Positions 41,585 through 50,833 of a DNA stretch of 50,833 bases are shown here, one piece after another (within the stretch, counting starts at the first letter, position 1; every line of letters begins with the position of its first letter). Source of the stretch: CAYTSW01 sp964440605 (GTDB lineage: Bacteria > Planctomycetota > Phycisphaerae > Phycisphaerales > UBA1924). Made by a program: the position numbers and the translations under genes. A model generated the notes under the pieces. It made no database searches. It saw only the letters and a program-made list of their open reading frames with translations, and was not told the origin of the DNA. The stretch spans positions 1-50,833 of the forward strand of contig CAYTSW010000006.1 in assembly GCA_964440605.1 (NCBI GenBank), read 5' to 3'.

Positions 41585-43173
41585 GCAAGTCCCCCGGATC
41601 CAAGCTGTCGTCGAACGTGGGCGAGAAGAAGGCCCGTCGCCTGCTGGTGGTCTTCGGCGACCAGCTCACCGCGGACGTCCCGGCGTTCGAGGAGATCGAG
41701 CCGGGCGCGGACGTCGTGCTGATGATGGAGGTGGCTGAAGAGGCGACGCACGTGCCGAGCCACCGCCAGCGCACGGTGCTGTTCCTGAGCGCGATGCGCC
41801 ACTTCGCGCTCGACCTGATGGAAGCGGGCCACCGCGTGCGGTACGTCAAGCTCGACGACCCGCACAACACGCACTCGTTTACCGACGAGGTCGAGCGCGC
41901 GGTCGAGATGCTGGGCGTTGAAGAGGTCCACGTCACGCACCCGGGCGAGCATCGCGTGATGACAATGGTCGAGTCGTGGGGCAAGCGATTCGGCGTCGAG
42001 GTGAACATCCACGACGATGCGCACTTCCTGACGACGCCCGACGACTTCGACGCCTGGGCCAACGGTAAGAAGCAACTCGTCATGGAGTTCTTCTACCGCC
42101 AGCAGCGCAAAGATCTCGACGTGATGACGAAGGGCGGCAAGCCCGAGGGCGGCGAGTGGAACTACGACAAGGAAAACCGCAAGGCGTTCAAGGAGACGCC
42201 CCGCCCGGAGAAGCCGTACCAGCCTCGGACCGACGCGGTGACGGCGGAAGTGATCGACCTCGTCAGCCGTCGCTTCCCCGACGCGCCCGGCGAACTGGAG
42301 TCTTTCCGCTGGCCCGTCACGCGTGAGCAGGCGCTGCGCGCGCTCGACAAGTTCGTGGAGCAGAGGCTCCACCGTTTCGGGACGTACCAAGACGCGATGT
42401 GGACCGAACAGCCGTGGCTGTACCACAGCCACCTGTCGTCGTCGCTCAACCTGAAGCTGCTCAATCCCCGCGAGGTCTATCAGGCGGCGGTCGAAGCGCT
42501 GGAGTCCGGCGACGCGCCGATCAACTCCGTCGAAGGATTCGTGCGTCAGATCATCGGCTGGCGCGAGTTCATCCGCGGCGTGTACTGGTACGAGGGCAAG
42601 GACTACCCGAAACGCAACGGCCTCGATCAGCACGGCGACCTGCCGGAGTTCTACTGGAACGCCGAGACCGGCATGGCGTGCATGGCCGACAGCCTGGGCT
42701 CGGTCGTCGAGCACGCGTACGGGCACCACATCCAGCGCCTGATGGTCACCGGCAACTTCGGGCTCATCGCCGGCGTCCACCCGACGCGTGTGCACGAGTG
42801 GTACCTCGGGATGTACATCGACGCGGTGGAGTGGGCGACGGCGCCGAACACCGTGGGCATGGCGATGCACGCCGACCACGCGGTCGTAGGCACCAAGCCC
42901 TACTCGGCGAGCGGGAAGTACATCAAGCGGATGAGCAACTACTGCGAGCACTGCCGCTACGACCCCAACAAGCGGACGGGCGAGGACGCGTGCCCGTTCA
43001 ACACGTTCTACTGGGACTTCCTCATCCGCAACGAAGACCGCTTCAAGGGCAACAACCGCATGGCGATGATCCTCAAGAATGTCGAGCGGATGAACAAGAA
43101 GGACAAGACGGAGATCACCGTCGAGGGCCGTCGCCTGCGCAAGGAGTTCGGGGTGGGTGCGGTCAGCCGCTGA
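41581..43173 (+). CDS. FeS-BCP (6-4) photolyase / cryptochrome-like protein
   Basis: A 530-residue photolyase of the iron-sulfur bacterial cryptochrome/photolyase group, which repairs (6-4) photoproducts using light, FAD and a 4Fe-4S cluster. The four cluster Cys are Cys367 (GMACMADS), Cys455 and Cys458 (YCEHCRY) and Cys471 (DACPFN); their spacing of 88, 3 and 13 is identical to that of PhrB from Agrobacterium (350, 438, 441, 454). Also visible are LLVVFGDQLT, HAYGHHIQRLMVTGNFGL and TKPYSASGKYIKRMSNY. The GTG at 41581 overlaps the previous stop (GTGA). Confidence 0.94.
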   Translation: MSKSPGSKLSSNVGEKKARRLLVVFGDQLTADVPAFEEIEPGADVVLMMEVAEEATHVPSHRQRTVLFLSAMRHFALDLMEAGHRVRYVKLDDPHNTHSFTDEVERAVEMLGVEEVHVTHPGEHRVMTMVESWGKRFGVEVNIHDDAHFLTTPDDFDAWANGKKQLVMEFFYRQQRKDLDVMTKGGKPEGGEWNYDKENRKAFKETPRPEKPYQPRTDAVTAEVIDLVSRRFPDAPGELESFRWPVTREQALRALDKFVEQRLHRFGTYQDAMWTEQPWLYHSHLSSSLNLKLLNPREVYQAAVEALESGDAPINSVEGFVRQIIGWREFIRGVYWYEGKDYPKRNGLDQHGDLPEFYWNAETGMACMADSLGSVVEHAYGHHIQRLMVTGNFGLIAGVHPTRVHEWYLGMYIDAVEWATAPNTVGMAMHADHAVVGTKPYSASGKYIKRMSNYCEHCRYDPNKRTGEDACPFNTFYWDFLIRNEDRFKGNNRMAMILKNVERMNKKDKTEITVEGRRLRKEFGVGAVSR

Positions 43174-43197
43174 ACGGATGACGGAAAGGAGTGTGCC

Positions 43198-44628
43198 ATG
43201 CGAGCGCTGATGTGGTTCCGCTCGGACCTGCGTGTGCGTGACAACACCGCACTGGCGGCCGCCTGCCGCGCGGCCGACGCCGGGGTCGTCGCGGTCTACG
43301 CCGTCTGCCGCGAGCAGTGGAAGGAGCACGACTGGTCGGCGGTGAAGGTCGACTTCATCCTGCGCACGCTGCGAGCGCTGCGCAAGGAGCTTGCGAGCAT
43401 CAACGTGCCGCTGAAGATCCTCGACAAGCCGAGCTTCGGCGGCCTGGAGCACGAGCTCTTCCGCCTCGCCCAGAGCTGCGACTGCGATGCGCTCTACTTC
43501 AACCGCGAGTACGAGGTGAACGAGCGTCGGCGTGACGATGCCGTGATCGAGAAGTTCGAGCGCGAAGGGCTGGGCGTGAAGCACTTCGTGGACCAGACGG
43601 TCTTCGAGCCCGGCCACGTGCGCACGAACGAGGGCAAGTTCTACTCGGTCTTCACGCCGTACCGGCGCAAGTGGGAAGAGCATTACAAAGCCGTCGGCGG
43701 TTTCGACGTGCAGCGGAAGCCAGCGAAGCAGAAGGACAGCAGCGTCAAGCCCGACGATGTCCCGGGCAAGGTGGAGGGTTTCACGAGCCGGATCGACTCG
43801 GATGTGTGGCCCGCTGGCGAGGACGAGGCGGGCAGGGCGCTGGGCCGTTTCATCGACAGCCGCATCGACGACTACGGCTCGGCCCGCGACGATCCGGCGG
43901 CCGACGCGACGTCGCACCTGTCGCACTTCCTTGTGGTCGGCGCCGTGTCGCCGAGGCAGTGCTTGAAGGCTGCGGCGGGCGCACACGGGGACACCGTGAG
44001 CGTCGACGACACCGGCGCCGGCAGTTGGATGAACGAGATTATCTGGCGCGAGTTCTACAAGCACGTGCTGGTCGGCTGGCCGCGCGTGTCCATGCACAAA
44101 CCCTTCCGCAAGGAGACCGAGCGTCTCGACTGGCAGACCAACGACGAGCACTTCAAGGCGTGGTGCGAGGGGCGGACGGGTTACCCGATCGTCGACGCCG
44201 GAATGCGGCAGCTCAACGCGATCGGCTGGATGCACAACCGCCTGCGCATGATCACCGCCATGTTCATGACCAAGGACCTCTTCCTCGACTGGCGACTCGG
44301 CGAACGCTACTTCATGCAGCACCTCATCGACGGCGATCTCGCATCCAACAACGGCGGCTGGCAATGGTCGGCCTCCACAGGCACCGACGCCCAGCCCTAC
44401 TTCCGCGTCTTCAACCCCATCCGCCAGAGCGAGCGGTACGACCCCGATGGCGACTACATCCGCAAGTGGATCCCCGAGCTCGAAGGCGTCGACGCGAAGA
44501 CCATCCACGACCCCGAGCGCCTCGCCAAGACCGGCCTGTACACGCGCGGCGAGTACCCGGAGCCGATCGTCGACCGCTCGGGCACCAAAGACCGGGTGGT
44601 CAAGGCGTTCAAGGCCCTCAGGAAGTGA
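43198..44628 (+). CDS. phrB: Class I CPD photolyase
   Basis: A 476-residue photolyase that reverses cyclobutane pyrimidine dimers. The N-terminal antenna domain begins MWFRSDLRVRDNTAL. The C-terminal FAD domain has TSHLSHFLVVGAVSPRQ, WMNEIIWREFYKHVL, TGYPIVDAGMRQL, WMHNRLRM and the WQWSASTGTDAQPYFRVFNP signature. The ATG at 43198 follows GGAAAGGAGTG, 24 bases after the previous stop, so the two photolyases are probably co-transcribed. An antisense open frame of over 1000 codons covers this gene and is not coding. Confidence 0.95.
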   Translation: MRALMWFRSDLRVRDNTALAAACRAADAGVVAVYAVCREQWKEHDWSAVKVDFILRTLRALRKELASINVPLKILDKPSFGGLEHELFRLAQSCDCDALYFNREYEVNERRRDDAVIEKFEREGLGVKHFVDQTVFEPGHVRTNEGKFYSVFTPYRRKWEEHYKAVGGFDVQRKPAKQKDSSVKPDDVPGKVEGFTSRIDSDVWPAGEDEAGRALGRFIDSRIDDYGSARDDPAADATSHLSHFLVVGAVSPRQCLKAAAGAHGDTVSVDDTGAGSWMNEIIWREFYKHVLVGWPRVSMHKPFRKETERLDWQTNDEHFKAWCEGRTGYPIVDAGMRQLNAIGWMHNRLRMITAMFMTKDLFLDWRLGERYFMQHLIDGDLASNNGGWQWSASTGTDAQPYFRVFNPIRQSERYDPDGDYIRKWIPELEGVDAKTIHDPERLAKTGLYTRGEYPEPIVDRSGTKDRVVKAFKALRK

Positions 44629-44653
44629 GGGTGATACCATGCGGGTCGATCGG

Positions 44654-44727
44654 CAGGGTGTAGCTCAGCTTGGTAGAGCGCGGTCTTTGGGTGGCCGAGG
44701 TCGCTGGTTCGAATCCAGTCACCCTGA
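44654..44727 (+). tRNA. tRNA-Pro (anticodon TGG)
   Basis: A 74-base cloverleaf: acceptor stem CAGGGTG with CACCCTG, D stem GCTC with GAGC, anticodon stem CGGTC with GGCCG around the loop TTTGGGT (anticodon TGG), T stem GCTGG with CCAGT around TTCGAAT, discriminator A. The C1-G72 pair is typical of bacterial tRNA-Pro. The 3' CCA is not encoded. Confidence 0.96.
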
Positions 44728-44733
44728 TTGAGA

Positions 44734-44887
44734 GGCGGTAGACGGAGAAACAGAGGGAACAGAGACAACGGAGGGAGGCAGGGTTGCACGCTCGAGATTG
44801 AGCGTCCTCCGCTCGGCCCGATGCTCTGACTCTTCCACGCGCACTCTCTCTGTTGACTCCGTTCTCTCCGTTGCCCCGTGTACCGGC
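44734..44887. repeat. Imperfect inverted repeat after tRNA-Pro
   Basis: A purine-rich left arm (44734-44775) and a pyrimidine-rich right arm (44841-44887) are imperfect reverse complements over about 40 bases; the outer part pairs GGCGGTA-like with TACCGGCC-like sequence. The spacer holds a perfect 6-bp hairpin, ACGCTC (44788-44793), GAGATT, GAGCGT (44800-44805). No protein is encoded. It looks like a non-coding mobile or dispersed element (MITE-like). Confidence 0.55.
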
Positions 44888-44932
44888 CTCCCAGCCCCCA
44901 CGACGGCCCCGCCGGTGCTCTAGCATGGCGTG

Positions 44933-46276
<1,344 letters not shown>

Positions 46277-46302
46277 GGGGAACGAGTGGGATCGGAACGA
46301 AG

Positions 46303-46449
46303 GGTGCCACTGACCTGGCTTTGCAGGTCAGTGCTGGTTTTCGAACCGTGGGGCGGCACGGAGCTGGGCATCGTCGTGTTCGGACGGAAACGTTTGCGTG
46401 AGGTCGGACGGCTGAGCACTGACCTCGCAGAGCCGAGGTCAGTGGCAGC
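46303..46449. repeat. Pair of type B REP-like palindromes, inverted
   Basis: First: CACTGACCTG (46308-46317), loop GCTTTG, CAGGTCAGTG (46324-46333), preceded by GTGC. Second: CACTGACCTCG (46417-46427), loop CAGAGC, CGAGGTCAGTG (46434-46444), followed by GC. The loops are near reverse complements, so the two units are inverted with respect to each other, 83 bases apart. They fill the space between convergent purD and pcrA and may act as a bidirectional stop. Confidence 0.78.
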
Positions 46450-46461
46450 CGAGGCGACTCG

Positions 46462-49074
46462 TCACGCCCGCGACAACCGCGCATACTCCAGGATCAGCGT
46501 CTTCCGCCCCACGTCCTCGAACTCGATCTTCGCACGGCGGTTCACGCCGAAGCCGTTGACTTCCAGGATGCGGCCCGTGCCGAACTGCGGGTGGCGCACC
46601 TCGGTGCCCACGTCGAAGCCGTCGGTCGCGCTTGAACTGGAGCGCGAACGGGCGGTGCGGGCGGCGGCTCGTTTGCGGCGGGCGGCGCGCTCGGAGCCGC
46701 CAGTCTGGTCGAAGTCGTAGTCGTCCCACACCCCACCCCCTGCGTCGCCACCGCCGCCATCGGCGAAGGCGTCGGCGGCGGCGTCGGCCTGATCGTCGAT
46801 GCGGACGCCGTCCTCGGGGAGTTCCTTGAGGAAGCGGCTGGGCATGGTGCGTTCGCGCACGCCTCGATTCGTGCGGTAGCGCGCGGTGGTGATCATCAGG
46901 TGCCGCATCGCGCGGGTGATGCCGACGAAGGCGAGGCGGCGTTCTTCCTCGGCGGCGGCGTCGTCTTCGAGCGCGCGGATGCTCGGGAGCAGGCCTTCTT
47001 CGAGGCCGATCATCGCGACCGCCGGGAACTCCAGCCCCTTGGCCGCGTGCAGCGTCATCAGCGTGACGGCGCCGCTGGCGGGGTCGACCTGGTCCGCGTC
47101 GGCGACGAGGGAGACGCGCTCGAGGTACGCGCGGAGCAGGCCGAGGAGTGGGGGGGTCTGCTGCGGCGGGGGCGTCTCGGTCTCTTCGATGGGCAGCTCG
47201 CTGATGTCGAGGTCCAGCGCCCTGGCGAGCGCTTCGCGCCGCTCGCGGAGCTCGTCGAGGTTGGGGCCCATGCCCGGGTCGTCCTCGAGTTCGTAATCGT
47301 CCTCGAAGTCGGAGGCCGACGACACCAGCTCGCGCAGGTTGCCGACCTTCTGCTCGTCGTCTTCGCGCTGGCTTTTGGCGGCCTGGGCGACGAAGTGCTT
47401 CTCGAGGCCCGACTCGCGCAGCACGCGTTCGACGAGGTCGGCGAGCGAGCCGCTGACCGTCGCGCCCATGAACGTGCCCGAGCCGTTCCACGCGTCGACG
47501 AGGTCGACGAACTTCTTGACGGCGTTGGTAGCGGCGGCCGAGCAGCCCGGCACGTCGTCTACACGGCGCATGGCGTCGAAGACGCTCAGGCCGTGCAGGC
47601 GCGCGTGCGCCTCGATGCGGTTGTACGTCGTCTTGCCGATCTTGCGCGTGGGCTTGTTCACGATGCGTGCGAGCGAGACTTCGTCGGCGGGGTTGGCGAT
47701 GACGCGCAGGTACGCGATGAGGTCCTTGACTTCCTCGCGCTGGTAGAAGGCCGTGCCGCGGGCGATGACGTAGGGCACGCCGGCGGCGCGGAGCGTGTCT
47801 TCCATCACGCGGGACAGAGCGTTGTTGCGGTAGAAGACCGCCATGTCTTTCCACGCCAGTGGCTCGATCTCTTCGCCCGTAGGCGTCTTGCCGTTCCGCA
47901 GGGCTCGGAAGGCGTCGGTGATGAGCTGTGCTTCGTGGTGTTCGTCGAGGCATTGGACGACGGTCGGCAGCTCGCCGCCCTGCGCCGAGGTGAACAGGTC
48001 CTTGTGCTTGCGCTTGAGGTTGTTCTGGATGAGCGTGTCGGCGGCGCGGAGGATGGGCGCGGTCGAGCGGAAGTTCTGGCCCAGCGCGATGGTCTGCGCG
48101 CCGGAGTAGGTGCCTTCGAAGTCGAGGATGTTGGAGATGTCGGCGCCGCGCCAGCCGTAGATGGACTGGTCCGGATCGCCCACGACGCAGACGTTGGGCT
48201 GCTCGCCCTCTTCGGCGCCGACGAGCAGCGTCGAGAGGACGAACTGCACGCGGTTGGTGTCCTGGTATTCGTCGATCATCAGGTAGCGCCAGCGGCCCTG
48301 GACCTGGCGCCGCGCTTCCTCGCTCTCGCGCAGGAGGCGGACGGTCAGCAGCAACAGGTCGTCGAAGTCCACGGCGTTGGCGGCGCGCAGGCCGGCCTCG
48401 TACCGCTCGTACACCTTGGCGATGGTCTTCTCGAAGAAGTCGCCGGCGGTCTGGCCGAAGGCCGCGGCGTCGAGCAGCGCGTTCTTGGCGTTGGAGATCG
48501 TCGAGAGCACGGTGCGCGGCGACCAGTTGCTCGTGCTCAGCTCGAGCTCCTTGAGCACGCGCTTGATCAGCGCCATCTGGTCGGCGGTGTCGTAGATCGT
48601 GTAGTCGGGCCTGATCCAGTTGCTCGAACCCGCGAGGAGTTCGGCGTGCCGGCGCAGCAGGCGCGCGCACAGGGCGTGGAAGGTGCTCACCGTCAGGCCG
48701 CGCATGAGCCGGTCGGACGCGGGGTGGCTCGTCAGCAGCGTCCCGATGCGTTCGCGCATCTCGCCGGCGGCTTTGTTGGTGAACGTCAGCGCCAGGATCT
48801 GCCACGACGGGATGCCCATCGCGATGAGGTGGGCGACGCGGCGCGTGATGACGCGCGTCTTGCCCGACCCCGCGGCCGCGAGCACCAAGAGGGGGCCCTC
48901 GGTCGTCGTGACCGCCCGGCGCTGCGGGTCGGTCAGGCCGTCGAGCAGGTGGTCGCCGAAGCGGTCGTCCCCGGCGGTCTCGCCCACCGGCAGAAAGTCG
49001 GCCGCACCCTCCGTGGGGGGCGGCGAAGTGGGTGAGGTGGGCGGATCCGGATCGGGGAGGAAGTCGTGGGTCAT
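46462..49074 (-). CDS. pcrA: DNA helicase PcrA/UvrD
   Basis: An 870-residue superfamily 1A helicase that unwinds DNA 3'-5' in excision and mismatch repair. Motif Q/I: LTDPQRRAV and AAAGSGKTR (Walker A at residues 69-73); Ia: LTFTNKAAGEM; II: MIDEYQDTNRVQ; III: VVGDPDQSIYGWRGAD; IV: LGQNFRS; V: VTLMTLHAAKGLEFPAV; VI: EEERRLAFVGITRAM. The C-terminal 60 residues (VGTEVRHPQFGTGRILEV) form the PcrA tudor-like domain that contacts RNA polymerase. Low-complexity Asp/Ala/Gly linkers are inserted. The ATG at 49074 has no strong ribosome site; the 40-residue Pro-rich leader may be shorter. Confidence 0.95.
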   Translation of the reverse strand: MTHDFLPDPDPPTSPTSPPPTEGAADFLPVGETAGDDRFGDHLLDGLTDPQRRAVTTTEGPLLVLAAAGSGKTRVITRRVAHLIAMGIPSWQILALTFTNKAAGEMRERIGTLLTSHPASDRLMRGLTVSTFHALCARLLRRHAELLAGSSNWIRPDYTIYDTADQMALIKRVLKELELSTSNWSPRTVLSTISNAKNALLDAAAFGQTAGDFFEKTIAKVYERYEAGLRAANAVDFDDLLLLTVRLLRESEEARRQVQGRWRYLMIDEYQDTNRVQFVLSTLLVGAEEGEQPNVCVVGDPDQSIYGWRGADISNILDFEGTYSGAQTIALGQNFRSTAPILRAADTLIQNNLKRKHKDLFTSAQGGELPTVVQCLDEHHEAQLITDAFRALRNGKTPTGEEIEPLAWKDMAVFYRNNALSRVMEDTLRAAGVPYVIARGTAFYQREEVKDLIAYLRVIANPADEVSLARIVNKPTRKIGKTTYNRIEAHARLHGLSVFDAMRRVDDVPGCSAAATNAVKKFVDLVDAWNGSGTFMGATVSGSLADLVERVLRESGLEKHFVAQAAKSQREDDEQKVGNLRELVSSASDFEDDYELEDDPGMGPNLDELRERREALARALDLDISELPIEETETPPPQQTPPLLGLLRAYLERVSLVADADQVDPASGAVTLMTLHAAKGLEFPAVAMIGLEEGLLPSIRALEDDAAAEEERRLAFVGITRAMRHLMITTARYRTNRGVRERTMPSRFLKELPEDGVRIDDQADAAADAFADGGGGDAGGGVWDDYDFDQTGGSERAARRKRAAARTARSRSSSSATDGFDVGTEVRHPQFGTGRILEVNGFGVNRRAKIEFEDVGRKTLILEYARLSRA

Positions 49075-49535
49075 CGGGTCTGAATGTGTAGGCGAGCGGG
49101 CCGCGTGGGGCGTGGTTCGACGGCGGACAGCGGCCGCGATGGCACACCATATCTCGTGCTCGCGAGCCGTCGAGACAGGTTGTCCACGCTATCCGTCGCG
49201 TCGTGCACCACGCGCGGCTGACGTGTCCCGCGAGAAACTTGAGGAATGGGGCCGCCGTTTTTGTCCCTGTGACGGGCAAATCGGCTTATTGGACCACTTG
49301 GCAACAGCTTGCACCCCGTAAAATGTGGTCGAAGTTTTTGGAAGCACGACAGGTTGTGGTACAGTCTGTTCAGTGACGCATCCGCGGGAGGCAAGTGCCG
49401 CGAATATCACCGACGAATACCAGTAGACAGTGAATCAAAAGTGAGACAGGCCGCGATGCGGCAACGAGATCGCTGCGCGCTCCCCAAAACGGGTGCCGGC
49501 ACTGGCGATTCATCGAGTGAAACGAGAAAACAGTT
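49075..49535. other. Intergenic region between pcrA and dcd
   Basis: A 461-base gap between divergent genes. Apart from a promoter candidate for dcd at 49338-49365 I see no gene, repeat of the palindromic families, or clear hairpin. The dcd leader of about 160 bases is less GC-rich than its surroundings. Confidence 0.6.
49338..49365 (+). promoter_or_regulatory. Candidate sigma-70-type promoter for dcd
   Basis: TTGGAA (49338-49343), 16 bases, TACAGT (49360-49365), facing dcd, with a leader of about 165 bases. Both hexamers match the sigma-70 consensus at four of six positions. Confidence 0.45.
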
Positions 49536-50108
49536 ATGCCCGTCCTCTGCGACACCCAGATCCGCGAACTCATCGGCATCGAGCCTTTCGAGGACGCCGT
49601 CAAACGCCCCAACCGCGTGTCCTACGGCGTGTCGTCGTACGGGTACGACGTCCGCGTCGGCGCCCGCTTCAAGATCTTCACCCCCACGCCCCGCGGCGGC
49701 GGGCTCGCGATCGTCGACCCCAAGCACTTCGACGACCGCTTCATGGTCGAGGTCGACACCGCGACCGAAGCCACCGACCACGTGCTCATCCCGCCCAACT
49801 CCTTCGCGTTGTGCGAGACGGTGGAGGTCTTCTCCATCCCGCGCGACGTGCTGGTGATCTGCGTGGGCAAGAGCACGTACGCGCGGTGCGGGCTGATCGT
49901 GAACGTCACGCCGCTGGAGCCCGAGTGGCGCGGCAAGGTGACGCTGGAGATCAGCAACACGACGCCGCTGCCGGCGAAGGTGTACGCCAACGAGGGCATC
50001 GCGCAGTTGATCTTCCTGAAGGCCGACCGCGTCTGCGCACAGAGCTACGCGGACAAGGCGGGGAAGTATCAGGACCAGGTTGGGTTGACGATGCCGAAGG
50101 TGGATTGA
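49536..50108 (+). CDS. dcd: dCTP deaminase
   Basis: A 190-residue homotrimeric enzyme that deaminates dCTP to dUTP to feed dTMP synthesis. Signatures are SSYGYDVRVG near the N-terminus, IPPNSFALCETVE, VGKSTYARCGLIVNVTPLEPEWRG (in parts) carrying the catalytic Glu region, and LEISNTTPLPAKVYANEGIAQLIF (in parts). Length is normal for Dcd. The ATG at 49536 lacks a strong ribosome site, but the conserved domain starts right there. A bifunctional deaminase/dUTPase is possible but not distinguishable by eye. Confidence 0.93.
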   Translation: MPVLCDTQIRELIGIEPFEDAVKRPNRVSYGVSSYGYDVRVGARFKIFTPTPRGGGLAIVDPKHFDDRFMVEVDTATEATDHVLIPPNSFALCETVEVFSIPRDVLVICVGKSTYARCGLIVNVTPLEPEWRGKVTLEISNTTPLPAKVYANEGIAQLIFLKADRVCAQSYADKAGKYQDQVGLTMPKVD

Positions 50109-50167
50109 ATACCCGTCACTCAATCTTTCGGTGCGGGCAATATGCGGTCCGGAGAAAGGATGTTTTG

Positions 50168-50542
50168 ATGAACGACGAGCTAACGACGTACGCGATTGCG
50201 GAGCGCGGTCGGGCACCTTTCTTCGTTCGGGGCTACAGACTCCCTGATCAAGTTACCGGGTACATCGACGGTGCACCAATAACACGTCAAGCGATCAGAG
50301 CCGTTCCGCTCGCCAGCTCCAGTCCACAAGCGCGCGTCGAAGTGAGTGTAGAACCACTGTTTCGCGGAGTCTGTGAAGTGCCTGAGCACACTCTGGGGGG
50401 CTTTGCATCAGCCTTGGATCGGGCGGCGCGTATTGCTGGAGATCGGCAGATGGTTGTCGACACTGCTTGTATTGATGGACCTCGGTTGAATGATGAGGCG
50501 CGAGGAGTCGTCGAGCACGCTCTCGCCGCCTGTCAAGATTGA
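50168..50542 (+). CDS. Hypothetical protein, unrecognised
   Basis: A 124-residue soluble protein that I do not recognise. It begins MNDELTTYAIAERGRAPFFV, has a beta-rich first half and a helical second half (GGFASALDRAARIAG and LNDEARGVVEHALAAC). There is no signal peptide, membrane helix or Cys motif (two scattered Cys only). The ATG at 50168 has AAAGGA upstream. Codon use is visibly less GC-biased at third positions than in neighbours, which may mean recent arrival. It lies 59 bases after dcd and 17 bases before the next start. Confidence 0.65.
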   Translation: MNDELTTYAIAERGRAPFFVRGYRLPDQVTGYIDGAPITRQAIRAVPLASSSPQARVEVSVEPLFRGVCEVPEHTLGGFASALDRAARIAGDRQMVVDTACIDGPRLNDEARGVVEHALAACQD

Positions 50543-50559
50543 GATAAGGATAACTTCTG

Positions 50560-50833
50560 ATGGGCTTCCGAGAGTTCCGAGACAGCAACGTCCAAATCAT
50601 CTCCCTCAGGACCCGCGAGTCGCTCGCTAAGGGCGTCGCGGTCGACCTGCGCGAGGGGGACGGCCAGGGCGGGGACAAGCCGGGGGCCATCGAGGGGTCG
50701 ATTAAGGCTCCGGGGACGCTCGAGTTCAAGCCGGGCGAGTCGTACGCCGCGGTGCTCAGCGATGGGCGCGAAGTGGCGCTCGACGACGTGAGCGATGACG
50801 CCGGCGGCGGGAGCCGGGGCGCTGGGAGTGGGG
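50560..50833 (+). CDS. Hypothetical protein, cut by window edge
   Basis: The ATG at 50560 follows AAGGATAACTTCTG and opens a frame that stays open to the end of the window (91 codons). It begins MGFREFRDSNVQIISLRTRE and becomes Gly/Asp-rich (REGDGQGGDKPGAIEGS), with two short beta-like stretches. No family is recognised. The frame and codon bias look like real coding sequence for this genome. An antisense frame over the same bases looks less likely. Confidence 0.55.
   Translation, partial: MGFREFRDSNVQIISLRTRESLAKGVAVDLREGDGQGGDKPGAIEGSIKAPGTLEFKPGESYAAVLSDGREVALDDVSDDAGGGSRGAGSG

Noticed and set aside
41413..44640. Minus-strand open frame of more than 1000 codons
   Set aside because: It is exactly antisense to the two photolyases, has no recognisable domain, and is rich in Val, Arg, Leu and Asp as expected for the complement of GC-biased codons.
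46900..49035. Plus-strand open frame of about 710 codons
   Set aside because: Complement of the PcrA helicase, whose motifs are complete on the minus strand.

Overview
The window is GC-rich and shows features of a Planctomycetota bacterium, most likely of the class Phycisphaerae. These are dockerin-type calcium-loop repeats at the ends of secreted enzymes, a VPAP/PEP-CTERM exosortase substrate, an ECF sigma factor with a secreted VIT/VWA lipoprotein, long acidic or low-complexity linkers in exported proteins, and C30-type carotenoid genes. The assignment rests on protein style, not on a 16S gene; no rRNA is present.

Layout. 1-2.9 kb: the end of a GT39-like glycosyltransferase and a PilT ATPase. 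3.0-11.1 kb: exported proteins, namely a Tricorn-like S41 protease, a protein with a duplicated unknown domain, and an endonuclease I with a dockerin. 11.3-16.8 kb: pyruvate dehydrogenase E1alpha and E1beta with a tiny membrane gene translationally coupled between them, an apparently frameshifted membrane gene, a PEP-CTERM protein on the other strand, and E2. 16.8-19.9 kb: two LacI-type operators followed by a secreted alpha-amylase. 20.0-24.4 kb (minus strand): ECF sigma factor, anti-sigma-like protein, secreted protein and VIT/VWA lipoprotein. 24.5-27.0 kb: feoA, feoB and a small membrane gene behind a Fur-box-like site. 27.0-32.4 kb: hydrolase, DUF2256/DUF3253 protein, DUF6065 protein, DUF11 lipoprotein and a GT1 glycosyltransferase.

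32.6-44.6 kb is the most coherent block. A minus-strand operon (aldehyde dehydrogenase, phytoene-desaturase-type oxidoreductase, acyltransferase, glycosyltransferase) has every junction overlapping as ATGA or GTGA. It diverges from a second desaturase, followed by an SDR lacking the catalytic Tyr, a SOUL heme protein, a membrane protein that seems to start at CTG, an iron-sulfur (6-4) photolyase and a class I CPD photolyase. Together they look like a module for light and oxidative stress: acylated glyco-carotenoid plus DNA photorepair. 44.6-50.8 kb: tRNA-Pro, purD, a PcrA/UvrD helicase, dcd and two unknown genes, the last cut by the window edge.

Four intergenic regions carry short palindromes that share a GTGCCAC-like core but have different inner stems. 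They look like a dispersed REP-type repeat family. No CRISPR array, insertion sequence, prophage or integrase was seen.
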